Source of the DNA: JAPPLB01 sp965218555
GTDB lineage: Bacteria; Acidobacteriota; Terriglobia; Bryobacterales; UBA6623
Assembly: GCA_965218555.1 (NCBI GenBank)
Contig: OZ244625.1
Span: 248,001 to 312,000, forward strand
Reading direction: 5' to 3'
DNA: 64,000 nt
The notes beneath the pieces were generated by a model that saw nothing but the letters and a program-made list of their open reading frames with translations, searched no databases and was not told the origin of the DNA. Each line of letters starts with the position of its first letter. Within the stretch, counting starts at the first letter, position 1. The position numbers and the translations under genes were made by a program. Positions 41,536-51,202 of the stretch are shown one piece after another.

Positions 41536-44500
41536 ATGCCCGGTCGATTATTCACTCAATATTTCCTCACCGACGGCACAAAGACGACCGTCGAGTGGAA
41601 TGCTTCCCTCGCCCAACCCGAGGCCTTCGCCCGGTTCAAAGACGACCTCCGCCGCCGGTACGAGACCGTGAAGGGGTTCCAAGACCCGAATGAAGCGGTG
41701 ACCGAGCAAAAGCTGATCCTACCCATTCTGAAACTCCTGGGATGGATCGACTCCCTGCCCCAGCAAGGCGCCTCTCGAAACGAGGACATCCCCGACCATC
41801 TTCTGTTCGAGGACGCCGAGTCGGCGAGGCGGGCTGCTGCAAAGAAAATGCCCGGGGATCGCTACCGGGATGCTTTGGCGGTGGAAGAGAGCAAGCGGTT
41901 CGGCTTCGCTCTGGATGCCCGCGATCAGGACGGCAAGACGCCGGCCCGCACACCCCACGGCCAGATCCTCAGATACCTCTCGACGGCCGAGATCGAGTCT
42001 GACAACCGCATCCGATGGGGAATACTGACGAATGGCAAGGTTTGGCGCCTTTACGACCACCATGCCCGGCCTCGCGCCAGCGGCTACTTTGAAGCAGACC
42101 TGACGGAGCTGCTCAAGCCGGGCCAGGAAGATCGTCTTCGTCTCTTCCACCTGCTGTTTCGCCGCGATTCCTTCACCCTCAGACAAGGCGCAACCACCAC
42201 GTTCCTGGAACACGCTTTGGCGGAGGGGAGACGCTATGAGAGACAGGTCGCCCAGGATCTGTCGGGCGTCGTCTTCGAGAGCGTCTTCCCCAAACTCGTG
42301 GAGGCTCTGGCGAATGCCACAGGGGAAAACCTGCCCCGGGTGCGCCAATCCGCCCTGATCTTCCTCTATCGACTGCTCTTCGTGCTTTACGCCGAGGACC
42401 GGGACCTGCTGCCGGTCAATGACCGGCGTTACGACGACTACGGCTTGCGCAAACGCGTGCGGGACGACATTGCCCGCAGGATGGCGGACCGCGACGTCTA
42501 CTCGTCCATGGCCGCCAACTACTATGACCGCCTTGTCAATCTTTTCAAAATCATCGACAAGGGCGATCCGTCCATCGGCCTGCCGCCCTACAACGGCGGC
42601 CTGTTCGCGCCGGAAGCCGCGCCCCTGCTGGAACAGGCGCGCCTGCCCGACGCCGTCATCGCTCCCCTCATCTACGACCTCAGCCACACGCAGGAAAAGG
42701 ACGGAGGCGGGAGGCGCTTCGTCAACTACCGCGACATGTCGGTGCAGCAACTCGGCTCGATTTACGAGCGTCTCCTGGAGCAGGAGCCGGTCCGCGACGA
42801 TGAGGGTAAGATCTCCATCAGGCCCAATCCCTATGCCCGCAAGGACAGCGGCAGCTTCTTCACGCCCCAGGAGCTGGTGGATCTGATCGTCGACCGAACC
42901 TTGAAGCCGCTGGCGGAAGAACGTCTCAAAGCGTTCGAAGACAAAGCCGCCGAGCTCAAGAGCGACCGCCGGCCCCGGGCTCAGCGGGAAGTCGAACTGC
43001 TCAAGCTGGACCCGGCCGAGGCGGTCCTGAATCTGAAGGTCCTGGACCCGGCCATGGGAAGCGGACATTTCTGGTCACCGCAGTGGACTTCCTTTCCGAC
43101 TATGTCGCTGAGTTGATCGAGTACGTCCCCGTGGTCCCGGAGTGGCTTGACGGCGGCTATGTTTCACCCCTGGTGAAACGTGTGGCGGCGGTTCGCAGCG
43201 AGATCCTCCGACGGGCCGAAGAATCGAACTGGGTCCTCGACGAGGCCCAACTCAGCGACCAGGCCATTATTCGCCGCATGGTGCTCAAGCGGTGCATCTA
43301 CGGAGTGGACAAGAATCCCCTGACCGTCGAGCTGGCCAAGGTGTCGCTGTGGCTGCACAGCTTCACCGTGGGCGCGCCATTGTCCTTTCTGGACCACCAC
43401 CTGCGCTCCGGTGATTCGCTGATCGGCCTTCGCGTCGGGGAGGCCATTCGGGAACTCCAGCGGCTCGGCGGCATCTTTACCGGCAGCGCCATTGCGGGGG
43501 CGGAGGCGGCTACGGACGGCATGCTGCTCATCGAGGAGATGTCCGACGCCGACGTGGCCGAGGTGCGGGCGTCGGTTGCCTTGTTTCAAGGCGTCGAGGA
43601 GACGACGGCGGAACTCCGCGGGCTGCTCGATTTTCTTTGCGGCCTGGGTTGGCTGACCGCCGGCATGAAGCAGAAAGCGCGCGCCGCTTTCGAGACTCCT
43701 CTCTTCGCGACACTCGGTCGGCACCTCGACCATGCCTACCCGCTGTTGGCCAGGGGTCCGGGCAGCGTCGCCGCCATGCCTGCTGACGAGAACTCTACCT
43801 GGACGGCGTTCCAAGGGCTGTGGTCAGACGCCCGGTCCATCGCCGACCGGGAGGGCTTCCTGCATTGGGAGGCCGCCTTTCCGGGAGTGTGGCGCTCTTG
43901 GAATGACATCCGTCCGGAAGGCGGTTTCGACGCTGTGATCGGCAATCCCCCCTGGGACCGGATCAAGCTTCAGGAGGTCGAGTGGTTCGCCACTCGCAAG
44001 CGAGAACTGGCTCTGGCGCCGACGGCGGCCGCACGGCGCGCCGCCATCAGGCTTCTTCGCGAACAGGGGGACCCTCTTGCAGCCGAGTTCGATGCCGCCA
44101 AGGAGCAGTCCGAGAGCCTGAGCCGGATGGTGCGGTCCTGTGGCGACTACCCGCTGCTGGGCGGCGGCGACATCAACCTGTACTCGCTGTTCGTGGAGCG
44201 GGCCATGAGCCTGATCAAGCCGGACGGCTTTGTCGGCCTGCTGACGCCGTCGGGCATTTGCGCCGACAAGACCGCGGCCCGTTTTTTCAAGTCCGTTTCC
44301 ACTACCGGACGAGTAGGCGGCGTGTTCGATTTTGAAAACCGCCGCCTTGGGACCAATCTGCCACCCTTCTTCCCGGACATCGACTCACGATTCAAGTTCT
44401 GCGCCCTCGTGTTCGGCGGAGAGAAACGGCAATTCGACCAGACCGAGTGCGCTTTCTTCCTGCACGACACGAAAACGATCCGCGACAAGGACCGTTGCTT

Positions 44501-45587
44501 TCCGTTGACGCCCGCCGACTTCGCCCGCGTGAACCCGAACACCGGCACCGCACCCGTTTTCCGCACCCGCCGGGCCGCCGAGATCACCCGCCGTATCTAT
44601 GAAAGGCACCCGGTGCTGGTGGATCGCTCAGCGGATGAGGAACGCCGCGTCTACCCGGTGAAGTACGTTCGCATGTTCGACATGACCAACGACTCCGGCC
44701 TGTTCCGCACGCGCGAGGAGCTGGAGGAAAAGGAAGGCGCGTATCCCATCGGCGGTAACCGCTTCTCCAGTCCGTCCGGAGAGTGGGTGCCGCTTTACGA
44801 AGGCAAGATGGTGCAGGCCTTCGATCATCGCGCCGCCAGCATCGTCGTCAACCCCGAGAACCAGCACCGCCCCGCGCAGCCCAAACCGGCCACTCTTGAG
44901 CAGCACAAGGATCCGAACTGGCTGTCCGATCCACAATTCTGGGTTTTGGCGAAGGAAACAGGGTTTTCCGTCATGCCCTTCATCCTTGGCTTCAAACACG
45001 TGACCGCGCCTACCAACGTCCGCTCAATGATCGCAGCGTTGATCCCCGGCGTTGGCGCAGGAAACTCCCTCCCATTGTTGATGGGATCGAACGGACTGAC
45101 AGCCAGTGCTGTTGCGGCTCTAGTTGCCAACCTCAATTCTGTACCGCTCGATTATGTCGTGCGGCAGAAAGTTCAAGGACAAAACCTCAACTGGTTCATT
45201 ATCGAGCAACTCCCTGTCGTCCCGCCCGACCGCTACGAGGCCGTCCGCTTCGGCCCTAAGACGGCCGGTCAGATTGTCCGAGACGCAGTCCTTAAGTTGA
45301 CCTACACGGCCCACGACATGACGCCCTTCGCCCGCGCCCTCGGCTACCACGGACCGCCGTTCACCTGGGACGATGAGCAACGCCGCCACCTGCGCGCCCG
45401 GCTCGACGCTCTGTACTTCCACCTCTACGGTCTCTCCCGTGAGGACGTAAGCTACGTGCTGGACACATTCCCGATCGTTCGCCGGGAAGACGAAGCCGAG
45501 TTCGGCCGCTACCGCACCCGCGACCTCATTCTGGCCTACATGAACGCCCTCGCCGCCGGGGATGCGACGACGGTCGTGGCAATGTAG
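41536..45587 (+). pseudogene. Type IIG restriction-modification enzyme (Eco57I-like), frameshifted in motif I
   Basis: The first frame (41536-43116) carries a restriction-like N-terminus, a helical linker and the start of the N6-adenine methyltransferase, reaching DPAMGSGHF (SAM motif I). At 43068-43072 one base (a C) is missing. The second frame (to 45587) continues VTAVDFLSDYVAELIEYVP, CIYGVDKNPLTVELAKVSLWLHSF, the catalytic GNPPWDRIK, and a target-recognition region with WFIIEQLPVVPP. Joined, the protein would be about 1350 residues, the usual size of single-chain type IIG enzymes. There are no BREX or DISARM genes beside it. The break is either a true inactivating lesion or an assembly error. 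Start tentative; TTG 41503 is an alternative. Confidence 0.8.
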
Positions 45588-45685
45588 CCCCTCCGGGGAC
45601 CACCTCAAGAAGCGTGAGCCTCCTCGTCGGCCTCCTCTTCGTCTTCGGAACCTCATATCCAAACTGACCACGAACCACCAGCCCC

Positions 45686-45878
45686 TAACCTGCATTTCTC
45701 ACCACCCGACGGTCGAAACACGCGATACGACCGCCATGACTTCGCTTTTCCTTCGCAGCGCTTGCTTGCCGTGCTCGATGTACTCTCAAGTACACCTGCG
45801 CGCGCCAAGCGGCTCGCGTCTCGTCCTGACGGCCCTCTCACGCACTTCGCCTCGCCACGTGGTGAGAAATGCAGGCTA
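45686..45878. repeat. Interspersed palindromic repeat, copy C (with 11-bp net insertion)
   Basis: TAACCTGCATTTCTCACCAC to GTGGTGAGAAATGCAGGCTA. In the left half TTG of the other copies is replaced by CTTTTCCTTCGCAG (45744-45757). It lies about 100 bp after the type IIG gene. No gene lies in the spacer up to 45976. Confidence 0.85.
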
Positions 45879-45976
45879 ACCACTGTCTTGACCACCGCTC
45901 GTCCAAGCTACACATCACGAGACTCGGATCAAGAGCCACTGACTACGGACACGGTGGGAGAGGGAGCGCGGAGGAG

Positions 45977-46184
45977 TCATGCGTTCACTTTGAGTTGATG
46001 CTCATAGGCGAAATCCCGGACGTTGGCGCTTTCCCCCGCATGTTCCATCGTCATGGAGGCGAGGTTTCCCTTGCTCATCCAGATCCGGGTAAATGTTCTC
46101 AGACGCGTCGCGGGTCTCGGCGGCCCGCTCCGAGGTGAACTCAATCAGTGCGGTGGCGGTATTTTCAAACTAGTGGGTCTGCAT
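45977..46184 (-). pseudogene. DUF2283-like protein, broken by a stop and a frameshift
   Basis: Reading leftward from ATG 46184: M-Q-T-H, then TAG (46172-46170) where DUF2283 proteins have Tyr, then FENTATALIEFTSERAAETR and DASENIYPDLDEQG. At AAA 46065-46067 a one-base excess shifts the frame to GNLASMTMEHAGESANVRDF and AYEHQLKVNA, ending at 45977. The joined sequence has the DUF2283 length (about 68 residues) and the LDxDxxG core. Two independent lesions argue for a genuine pseudogene. DUF2283 genes are often near toxin-antitoxin loci, and a VapBC45-like pair lies just upstream. Confidence 0.65.
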
Positions 46185-46275
46185 TCCCTTTTCGTTACTC
46201 TCGGTGCGTTCCCCGCAGCCGTGGCTTAGCAAGACGGACGGAGCACCCTCTTTCCGGGACGTGTTGCGCAGTTTT

Positions 46276-46785
46276 TTAGATACCGGCATTTCCGCCTGCG
46301 CCGGGACTGACGGGCGCCGGCTCACGGATCGAGTCTTGAATGTTAGGATACGCTCGCACGCTGCTGCTACGGTCAATTGCCGCCACGAATGAAGCAGGCG
46401 TCCTAGCTGCGAAGCGGGCAATCCGGTGTCTTCCCTTCACCAATAGCTCGGCGATATCCGACCCCGTCGCGTTTTTTGCCCGAATCACGATGACCCGCGC
46501 TGCATTCCTCATCATGGATTCGAGTTCAGCAGTTCGGTAACGGATGTTCTTGTCTTTCGTGAGCGCAACCCAACCCATCCGTCCAACAAGCGCAATCCAA
46601 TCTTCGTCCGGCGCGTCCGGCGGAAGGTGCTCGTCGTGCACCTCAACCTTCATCCCTGCCGAACGAAGCCTGTCTGCGATGATGTGCTTTCCAAGGTTGC
46701 GATCCAGGAAAAGGATGGGCTCTTCACGCTGCCAGTCTGAGCTCACATCGGATCGCTTCTTCGATTTCCGCTGCGTCGCGCTCAT
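46276..46785 (-). CDS. PIN-like ribonuclease toxin, VapC45 type
   Basis: A 169-residue protein with a PIN-like (DUF5615/Mut7-C-like) fold: PILFLDRNLGKHIIADRLRSAGM (first acidic Asp), HDEHLPPDAPDEDWIALVGRMGWVALTKDKNIRYRTAELE, VIVIRAKNATG. VapC45 toxins of this form are metal-dependent ribonucleases. It overlaps the DUF433 antitoxin gene, so expression is coupled. ATG 46785 gives a 62-nt overlap; GTG 46746 would give a protein starting at SSDWQREEPILF. The C-terminal tail PAPVSPGAGGNAGI looks like translation of a GC-rich intergenic repeat and is probably not part of the original fold. Confidence 0.75.
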   Translation of the reverse strand: MSATQRKSKKRSDVSSDWQREEPILFLDRNLGKHIIADRLRSAGMKVEVHDEHLPPDAPDEDWIALVGRMGWVALTKDKNIRYRTAELESMMRNAARVIVIRAKNATGSDIAELLVKGRHRIARFAARTPASFVAAIDRSSSVRAYPNIQDSIREPAPVSPGAGGNAGI

Positions 46786-47416
46786 AGTCTTGGGCTAACT
46801 GGCTGACCGACTCACCAGCTTTGCAGCGCTCGGCTATAACCTGGGTGGCGAGTCCGGTTCCGGCGATGACAGGTCGACCGGCGGATAGCTTCGGGTCGAT
46901 GACGACCATCGCCGGCGCGTCTTCCATGGCGGTTCGGGTAAACGGATAGAGCTTGACGGGTACGCCTTGGGGGTCACGCTCGATCCGACGCAGGGCGGCG
47001 CTGATGATTTCTCGCATGGCCATCTGATCCCCTTGACTGATATTGATCAGTTGCCCATATTGCTCAATGAACAGATCGAGGCCATCTGTTTCCAGCTTGC
47101 AACTGATCAACGGATGCCGCCGGTCAGGCGCATCCAGAACATTCTCCACCAGGTACTCGATGGCCTTTCGGACCTTTGGCATCGATACGACATGCTTGCG
47201 CCGGATGGCGGCGAGAACATGCAGTTCTGTGAGATCAAGGAATGAAAGCAGCGTCGGGGAGAGCTGGGACGCCACAATAAGTGGCTCGTAGTCGCCTTGG
47301 CCCACCGACCAGTACCGAACGGTCGCCGCCGGCACGGTGAGGTAATGCGCCGCTTCCGAGATCGTGTAGGCGGGTAGCTCGCGGAGATCGTCCGTTTGCG
47401 CTCGGCGTCCGAACAT
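46724..47416 (-). CDS. DUF433 antitoxin, VapB45 type
   Basis: A 230-residue protein with an N-terminal HTH of MerR-like form (LPAYTISEAAHYLTVPAATVRYWSVG, about 14-39), a middle helical dimerisation region, and a C-terminal DUF433 domain (VVIDPKLSAGRPVIAGTGLATQVIAERCKAGESVSQLAQDYE...EIEEAIRCE). The same architecture is found in M. tuberculosis VapB45 (Rv2018), paired with a PIN toxin in the same order. ATG 47416 is set by GGGGAGGAAACCTGATG; an in-frame start at 47527 has no such site. TATACT on the minus strand about 50 nt upstream may be the promoter. Confidence 0.8.
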   Translation of the reverse strand: MFGRRAQTDDLRELPAYTISEAAHYLTVPAATVRYWSVGQGDYEPLIVASQLSPTLLSFLDLTELHVLAAIRRKHVVSMPKVRKAIEYLVENVLDAPDRRHPLISCKLETDGLDLFIEQYGQLINISQGDQMAMREIISAALRRIERDPQGVPVKLYPFTRTAMEDAPAMVVIDPKLSAGRPVIAGTGLATQVIAERCKAGESVSQLAQDYERDAAEIEEAIRCELRLAA

Positions 47417-47747
47417 CAGGTTTCCTCCCCTGTACAAATCACGATCTTCTGAGTCAGAAACTAGTATAGCGGGCTCCTCACCCTCGATCCATACGGTTTG
47501 AACAACTCCGTCTATGAATGGCTTCACACTCCGCCGGAAGTCGATCCATCTCTTCGGGATTGGCTCCGAGCACTACAGGTGCAATCCTTCCTTGCGATCG
47601 ACAAAACTCATGATCGGTACAAGGGAAGACAGGATCGGGGGAGTCATTGCTGCTTGGCATATGAATCTGGCCGGGCTGGTCTGTTCGCGGCGGGGGCGTG
47701 CCAGCGCGCCTCTGTCAACACACTTTTTGCACACTGGCAAGGGCGCA

Positions 47748-47858
47748 AACGTCGAAGTAAACCATCAGGGAACGTTATACTCGGGTGATACGCTGGTTCC
47801 TGATGGATACACTGCGTGCGAACGTCGAATCAGACCATCAAGGTGCGCTATACTGAGG
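47748..47858 (+). repeat. Two promoter-like direct repeats upstream of the unknown protein gene
   Basis: AACGTCGAAGTAAACCATCA (47748) and AACGTCGAATCAGACCATCA (47821) are followed at identical spacing by TATACT (47776-47781 and 47849-47854). The 73-bp period suggests a duplicated promoter or operator. The rest of 47417-47984 contains no gene I can support. Confidence 0.55.
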
Positions 47859-47984
47859 CGCCGAGATGGGGCGGAGAGAACCACTACAGCGAGAGAATCC
47901 CCCTTCTCCCAGAGGGGCTTCCGCCCCCCGCCGTCTGGTGGTCGGCTTTTCCCGGTTGACGGGTCCACGGGCTCCCAGGATCTG

Positions 47985-48314
47985 ATGACAGGCTATCGAG
48001 AGTCCGGCTACCCGTTGATTCAGGCTCGCGGGCAGGAAGGACGCTTCGAATACCAGGGGCTGTCATTGCGGCTCGGGTTGTTTCACGACGAAGAGGGCTG
48101 GTACATCGGCGTACACATGTCTTCCGGGCGCATGTGCGCTCGGCTCAGCTTGGAGCACGCCCGCAGCCAAAAAGAGGCAAATGACATGTTGAGGTACGGG
48201 TTCTTCCTGCGAACCGAGGAAGTGCCCGAACTTGTGGAACATCTGCAGTCGATCGGTCTGCTTTCCGTACCAACGCCGGCGGCCTTGGAAGACCCGGTCG
48301 AGAACCCCGTCTAG
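47985..48314 (+). CDS. Unknown protein of 109 residues
   Basis: From ATG 47985 the frame reads MTGYRESGYPLIQARGQEGR, FEYQGLSLRLGLFHDEEGWY, IGVHMSSGRMCARLSLEHAR and MLRYGFFLRTEEVPELVEHLQSIG. It is a compact alpha/beta-looking protein without TM segments or metal motifs. I do not recognise the family. Support: sensible composition, two promoter-like repeats upstream, and a stop (TAG 48312-48314) provided by repeat copy D. The in-frame opening continues upstream to 47514, but that part is low-complexity Arg/Ser-rich and looks non-coding. Confidence 0.5.
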   Translation: MTGYRESGYPLIQARGQEGRFEYQGLSLRLGLFHDEEGWYIGVHMSSGRMCARLSLEHARSQKEANDMLRYGFFLRTEEVPELVEHLQSIGLLSVPTPAALEDPVENPV

Positions 48315-48493
48315 CCTGCATATCTCACCACCTGACGGGGGAAGCACGCGATAAGACCGCCATGACTTCGTTGCGCTTGCTGGCCGTGCTCGACGTACGG
48401 TCAAGTACACCTGCGCGCGCCAAGCGCCTCGCGCCTCGTCCTGACGGCCCTCTCACGCACTTCGTTTCCCCACGTGGTGAGAAATGCAGGCTA
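48312..48493. repeat. Interspersed palindromic repeat, copy D
   Basis: TAGCCTGCATATCTCACCAC to GTGGTGAGAAATGCAGGCTA. Its first three bases are the stop codon of the preceding gene. It also contains the recurring MTSLRLLAVLDV-type spurious frame, which runs on towards the acyl-CoA ligase gene and can mislead start prediction. Confidence 0.85.
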
Positions 48494-48554
48494 GCCGAGA
48501 CGGATCTATATCCTCTCGGCCCGTCCAAGACATCGCTTCCGTGCGGGGCTGTTG

Positions 48555-48560
48555 TACAAT
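48555..48560 (+). promoter_or_regulatory. -10 hexamer TACAAT of the acyl-CoA ligase gene
   Basis: TACAAT ends 9 nt before the ATG at 48570, with no Shine-Dalgarno in between. It overlaps a possible TTG start at 48552, which is therefore unlikely. Confidence 0.5.
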
Positions 48561-48569
48561 GCCCACGCC

Positions 48570-50186
48570 ATGAAGAGCTATGTCGGGGGACCGAACGGCG
48601 TGCTCATCGAGAAGACCATCGATCAGGTCTTCCGCCGCACCGTAGCTCGAGACCCCGACCACGAAGCGCTGGTGTCGCGGCACCAGGCCCTGCGGCTCAG
48701 CTACGGCGAACTGTCCAGAGAGGTGTCCCGCACGGCCGCCGGCCTGTGGGGCCTGGGCATCCGGCCGGGCGACCGCGTCGGGATGTGGGCCTATTCGTGC
48801 GCGGAATGGGTGTACCTGCAACTGTCCACGGCCCGTATCGGTGCGGTGCTGGTCAACGTCAACCCGAACTACCGCGCGGACGACCTGCGCTACATCCTCG
48901 ATCGGTCACGCATGAAAGCGATCTTCCTCCACGAAAAGGACAACCGCGCGGACTATCGGGACGTCCTCAATCAGGCGCGTGCGGGCGCAGAGTTGCCGCT
49001 TGCGCACGCGGTGTTTCTGGGGACGAGTTCCTGGGACGAAATGATCGCCGCCGGGGAGCGGCCTGCACCGCCCGAACTGGACCCGAACGACGTCGTCAAC
49101 ATTCAATACACTTCCGGGACCACGGGCAAACCCAAGGGGGTGATGCTCACTCACCGGAACCTGCTGAACAACGCCCACCTCGTCGGCAGCTCGATGCATT
49201 GGAGCGCTGCGGATCGTCTGTGCCTCGCCGTACCGATGTATCACTGCTTCGGGTGCGTGATGGGTTCGCTGGCATGCGTTGTTTTCGGCGCGACCCTGGT
49301 GATGCCCTCGGCGGTGTTCAATCCGGCGGCCGTCATCGAGACGATCGACCGGGAGCGCTGCACGACGATCTACGGCGTGCCGACGATGTTCATCGCAGAG
49401 ATGGAGCATCCCAAGTTTCCCGAGCACGACATGAGTTCGCTGCGCACGGGCATCATGGCGGGCGCGCCGTGCCCGGTCGAGCTGATGAAGCGCATCGTGA
49501 GCGAAATGCACTGCCCGGAGATGACCATCGCCTACGGGCAGACGGAGGCTTCGCCGGTGATCACGCAATCATCGACGACCGACAGTCTGGCGGTGCGCGT
49601 CTCGACCGTCGGACGCGTGCTGCCCGAGACGGAGGTGAAGATCATCGATCGGGAGACCGGCGAAACGGTCGAGGCGGGCGCGCAAGGAGAACTCTGCACG
49701 CGCGGCTACCTCGTCATGAAGGGTTACGACCAGGACCCGGAAGGGACGGCCCGCGCCATCGATGCGGAAGGATGGCTGCATACCGGCGACTTGGCGACGA
49801 TGCGGGAAGACGGAAACTTCCGCATTACGGGCCGGCTCAAAGAGATGATCATCCGCGGCGGCGAGAACATCTATCCGCGGGAAATCGAAGAGTTCCTGCA
49901 CCAGCACCCCAAGGTGGCGGATGTGTACGTTGTCGGCCTGCCGGATGAGCGGCTCGGGGAACGGGTGCTGGCCTGGGTGCGCGTTCAACCCGGCGAGACC
50001 GCCACGGAGGAAGAAATCCGCGCCTATTGCCGCGGGCGCATCGCGCACTTCAAGATCCCGGAGTACATCCGGTTTGTCGACGAGTTCCCGATGACCGTGA
50101 CGGGAAAGGTGCAGAAGTTCATCATCCGCGAGAGAGAGATCGAGCTGCGGAAGTTGGCCGGCGTGGCTCAGGCGGAGACGGCTTAG
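48570..50186 (+). CDS. AMP-forming acyl-CoA synthetase
   Basis: A 538-residue ANL-superfamily enzyme. The P-loop-like motif NIQYTSGTTGKPKGVML lies at about 178-194, AYGQTEASP at about 315-323, GWLHTGDLATM at about 403-413, and RLKEMIIRGGENIYPREIEEFL with the C-terminal catalytic Lys in MTVTGKVQKF near residue 520. It is most like medium/long-chain fatty-acyl-CoA ligases (FadD3/FadK-like); chain length cannot be read from sequence alone. Activates carboxylic acids with ATP and CoA in the cytosol. The start follows a TACAAT box by 9 nt. It is followed by an unrelated Tat isomerase. Confidence 0.92.
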   Translation: MKSYVGGPNGVLIEKTIDQVFRRTVARDPDHEALVSRHQALRLSYGELSREVSRTAAGLWGLGIRPGDRVGMWAYSCAEWVYLQLSTARIGAVLVNVNPNYRADDLRYILDRSRMKAIFLHEKDNRADYRDVLNQARAGAELPLAHAVFLGTSSWDEMIAAGERPAPPELDPNDVVNIQYTSGTTGKPKGVMLTHRNLLNNAHLVGSSMHWSAADRLCLAVPMYHCFGCVMGSLACVVFGATLVMPSAVFNPAAVIETIDRERCTTIYGVPTMFIAEMEHPKFPEHDMSSLRTGIMAGAPCPVELMKRIVSEMHCPEMTIAYGQTEASPVITQSSTTDSLAVRVSTVGRVLPETEVKIIDRETGETVEAGAQGELCTRGYLVMKGYDQDPEGTARAIDAEGWLHTGDLATMREDGNFRITGRLKEMIIRGGENIYPREIEEFLHQHPKVADVYVVGLPDERLGERVLAWVRVQPGETATEEEIRAYCRGRIAHFKIPEYIRFVDEFPMTVTGKVQKFIIREREIELRKLAGVAQAETA

Positions 50187-50240
50187 GGCCGTAACGTAGG
50201 TCTTCCACAAGCCGGTCGAGCCGCGTCCCGTCCACTTGCC

Positions 50241-50246
50241 TATAAT
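50241..50246 (+). promoter_or_regulatory. -10 box TATAAT of the second isomerase gene
   Basis: TATAAT, 39 nt before the ATG at 50286; a GGAG ribosome-binding site follows at about 50272. Confidence 0.5.
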
Positions 50247-50285
50247 GCGGACAGTTGCTGAGCGGCGGCACGGAGATTGGTGATC

Positions 50286-51176
50286 ATGAAACGACGAGAG
50301 CTCCTGAAGATGGTACCCGCGGCGGCTTGCGGAGGCTTTGGGTCGGCCGCGGACGGCGCCGCGCCGAAGTCGATGGGAGGCCCGGCACGCATCAAGTCGG
50401 CGCTGTGCGCCTACTCGTACCGCAAGGAGCTGGCGTCCGGCGCGATGAGCTATGAAGATCTTGTCGACGTGGCCGTCGAGAATGATATCGACGGACTCGA
50501 CCTCACTGTCTATTGGCTCCCGAAAACCGGTCTTGACGAATATCTGATTTCACTGCGGCGCAAGGCCTACGTTTCCGCGGTCGAGATCCCGGCCATCGCG
50601 ATCCGCTCGGACCTGTGCAAAGGCGACGCGCGGCAACAGGAGGTCGAGGTCGCCTGGCTGAGCTATTGGGTCGATGTTGCGAACAAGCTCGGCGCGAGCC
50701 ATATCCGGGTGTTCGGAGGTAGAGTTCCCAAAGGAGCAACGGAAGATCAGGCCGCGGGGTGGGTAGTCGAGACCCTCAAGCGCGCCGCCGAATACGCCGG
50801 CAAGAAGGGCGTCATCCTCGGTCTCGAGAATCACGGGGGCATTACCCTCTATGCCGAGCGTGTGGTGCAGATGGTCAAGGCGGTCGACAATCCCTGGGTG
50901 GGGATCAATCTCGACACCGGCAACTTCAAGCGCGATCCCTATCGCGAGATCGAGATGTGCGTGCCCTACGCCGTGAATTCGCAGTTCAAGACATCGATCC
51001 GGTTCGAAGACGGCCGGCGCGCGCCGTGCGACTGGGAACGCGTAATGAAGATGTTCGCGGGGAGCGGGTACAAAGGCTACATCTCGCTGGAGTACTCCGG
51101 GGAGGAACCGGTGGAAACGGCAGTGCCGAAGTACCTCGGGCAACTCCGTGATTTGAGCCGGAAGTATTCGGCCTGA
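50286..51176 (+). CDS. Tat-exported sugar phosphate isomerase/epimerase family protein
   Basis: A 296-residue protein starting MKRRELLKMVPAAACGGFGS, a twin-arginine-like signal. The mature part is an AP-endonuclease-2-like TIM barrel with LCAYSYRKEL, DGLDLTVYWLPK, IRVFGGRVPKG, GVILGLENHGGITL (Glu metal ligand), VGINLDTGNF and YISLEYSGEEP (second Glu). Catalysis and substrate are unknown; such exported isomerase-like proteins are expanded in Planctomycetota and Acidobacteriota. TTG 50277 is an alternative start but GGAG spacing favours 50286. A 42-bp perfect palindrome follows the stop. Confidence 0.87.
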   Translation: MKRRELLKMVPAAACGGFGSAADGAAPKSMGGPARIKSALCAYSYRKELASGAMSYEDLVDVAVENDIDGLDLTVYWLPKTGLDEYLISLRRKAYVSAVEIPAIAIRSDLCKGDARQQEVEVAWLSYWVDVANKLGASHIRVFGGRVPKGATEDQAAGWVVETLKRAAEYAGKKGVILGLENHGGITLYAERVVQMVKAVDNPWVGINLDTGNFKRDPYREIEMCVPYAVNSQFKTSIRFEDGRRAPCDWERVMKMFAGSGYKGYISLEYSGEEPVETAVPKYLGQLRDLSRKYSA

Positions 51177-51202
51177 AGCCGCTTCTTGCTGCAACGGTCG
51201 CG

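Noticed and set aside
48362..48569. Apparent gene start inside repeat copy D leading towards the acyl-CoA ligase
   Set aside because: It is in a different frame from the ligase and is repeat-derived; the ligase start at 48570 is preceded by TACAAT.
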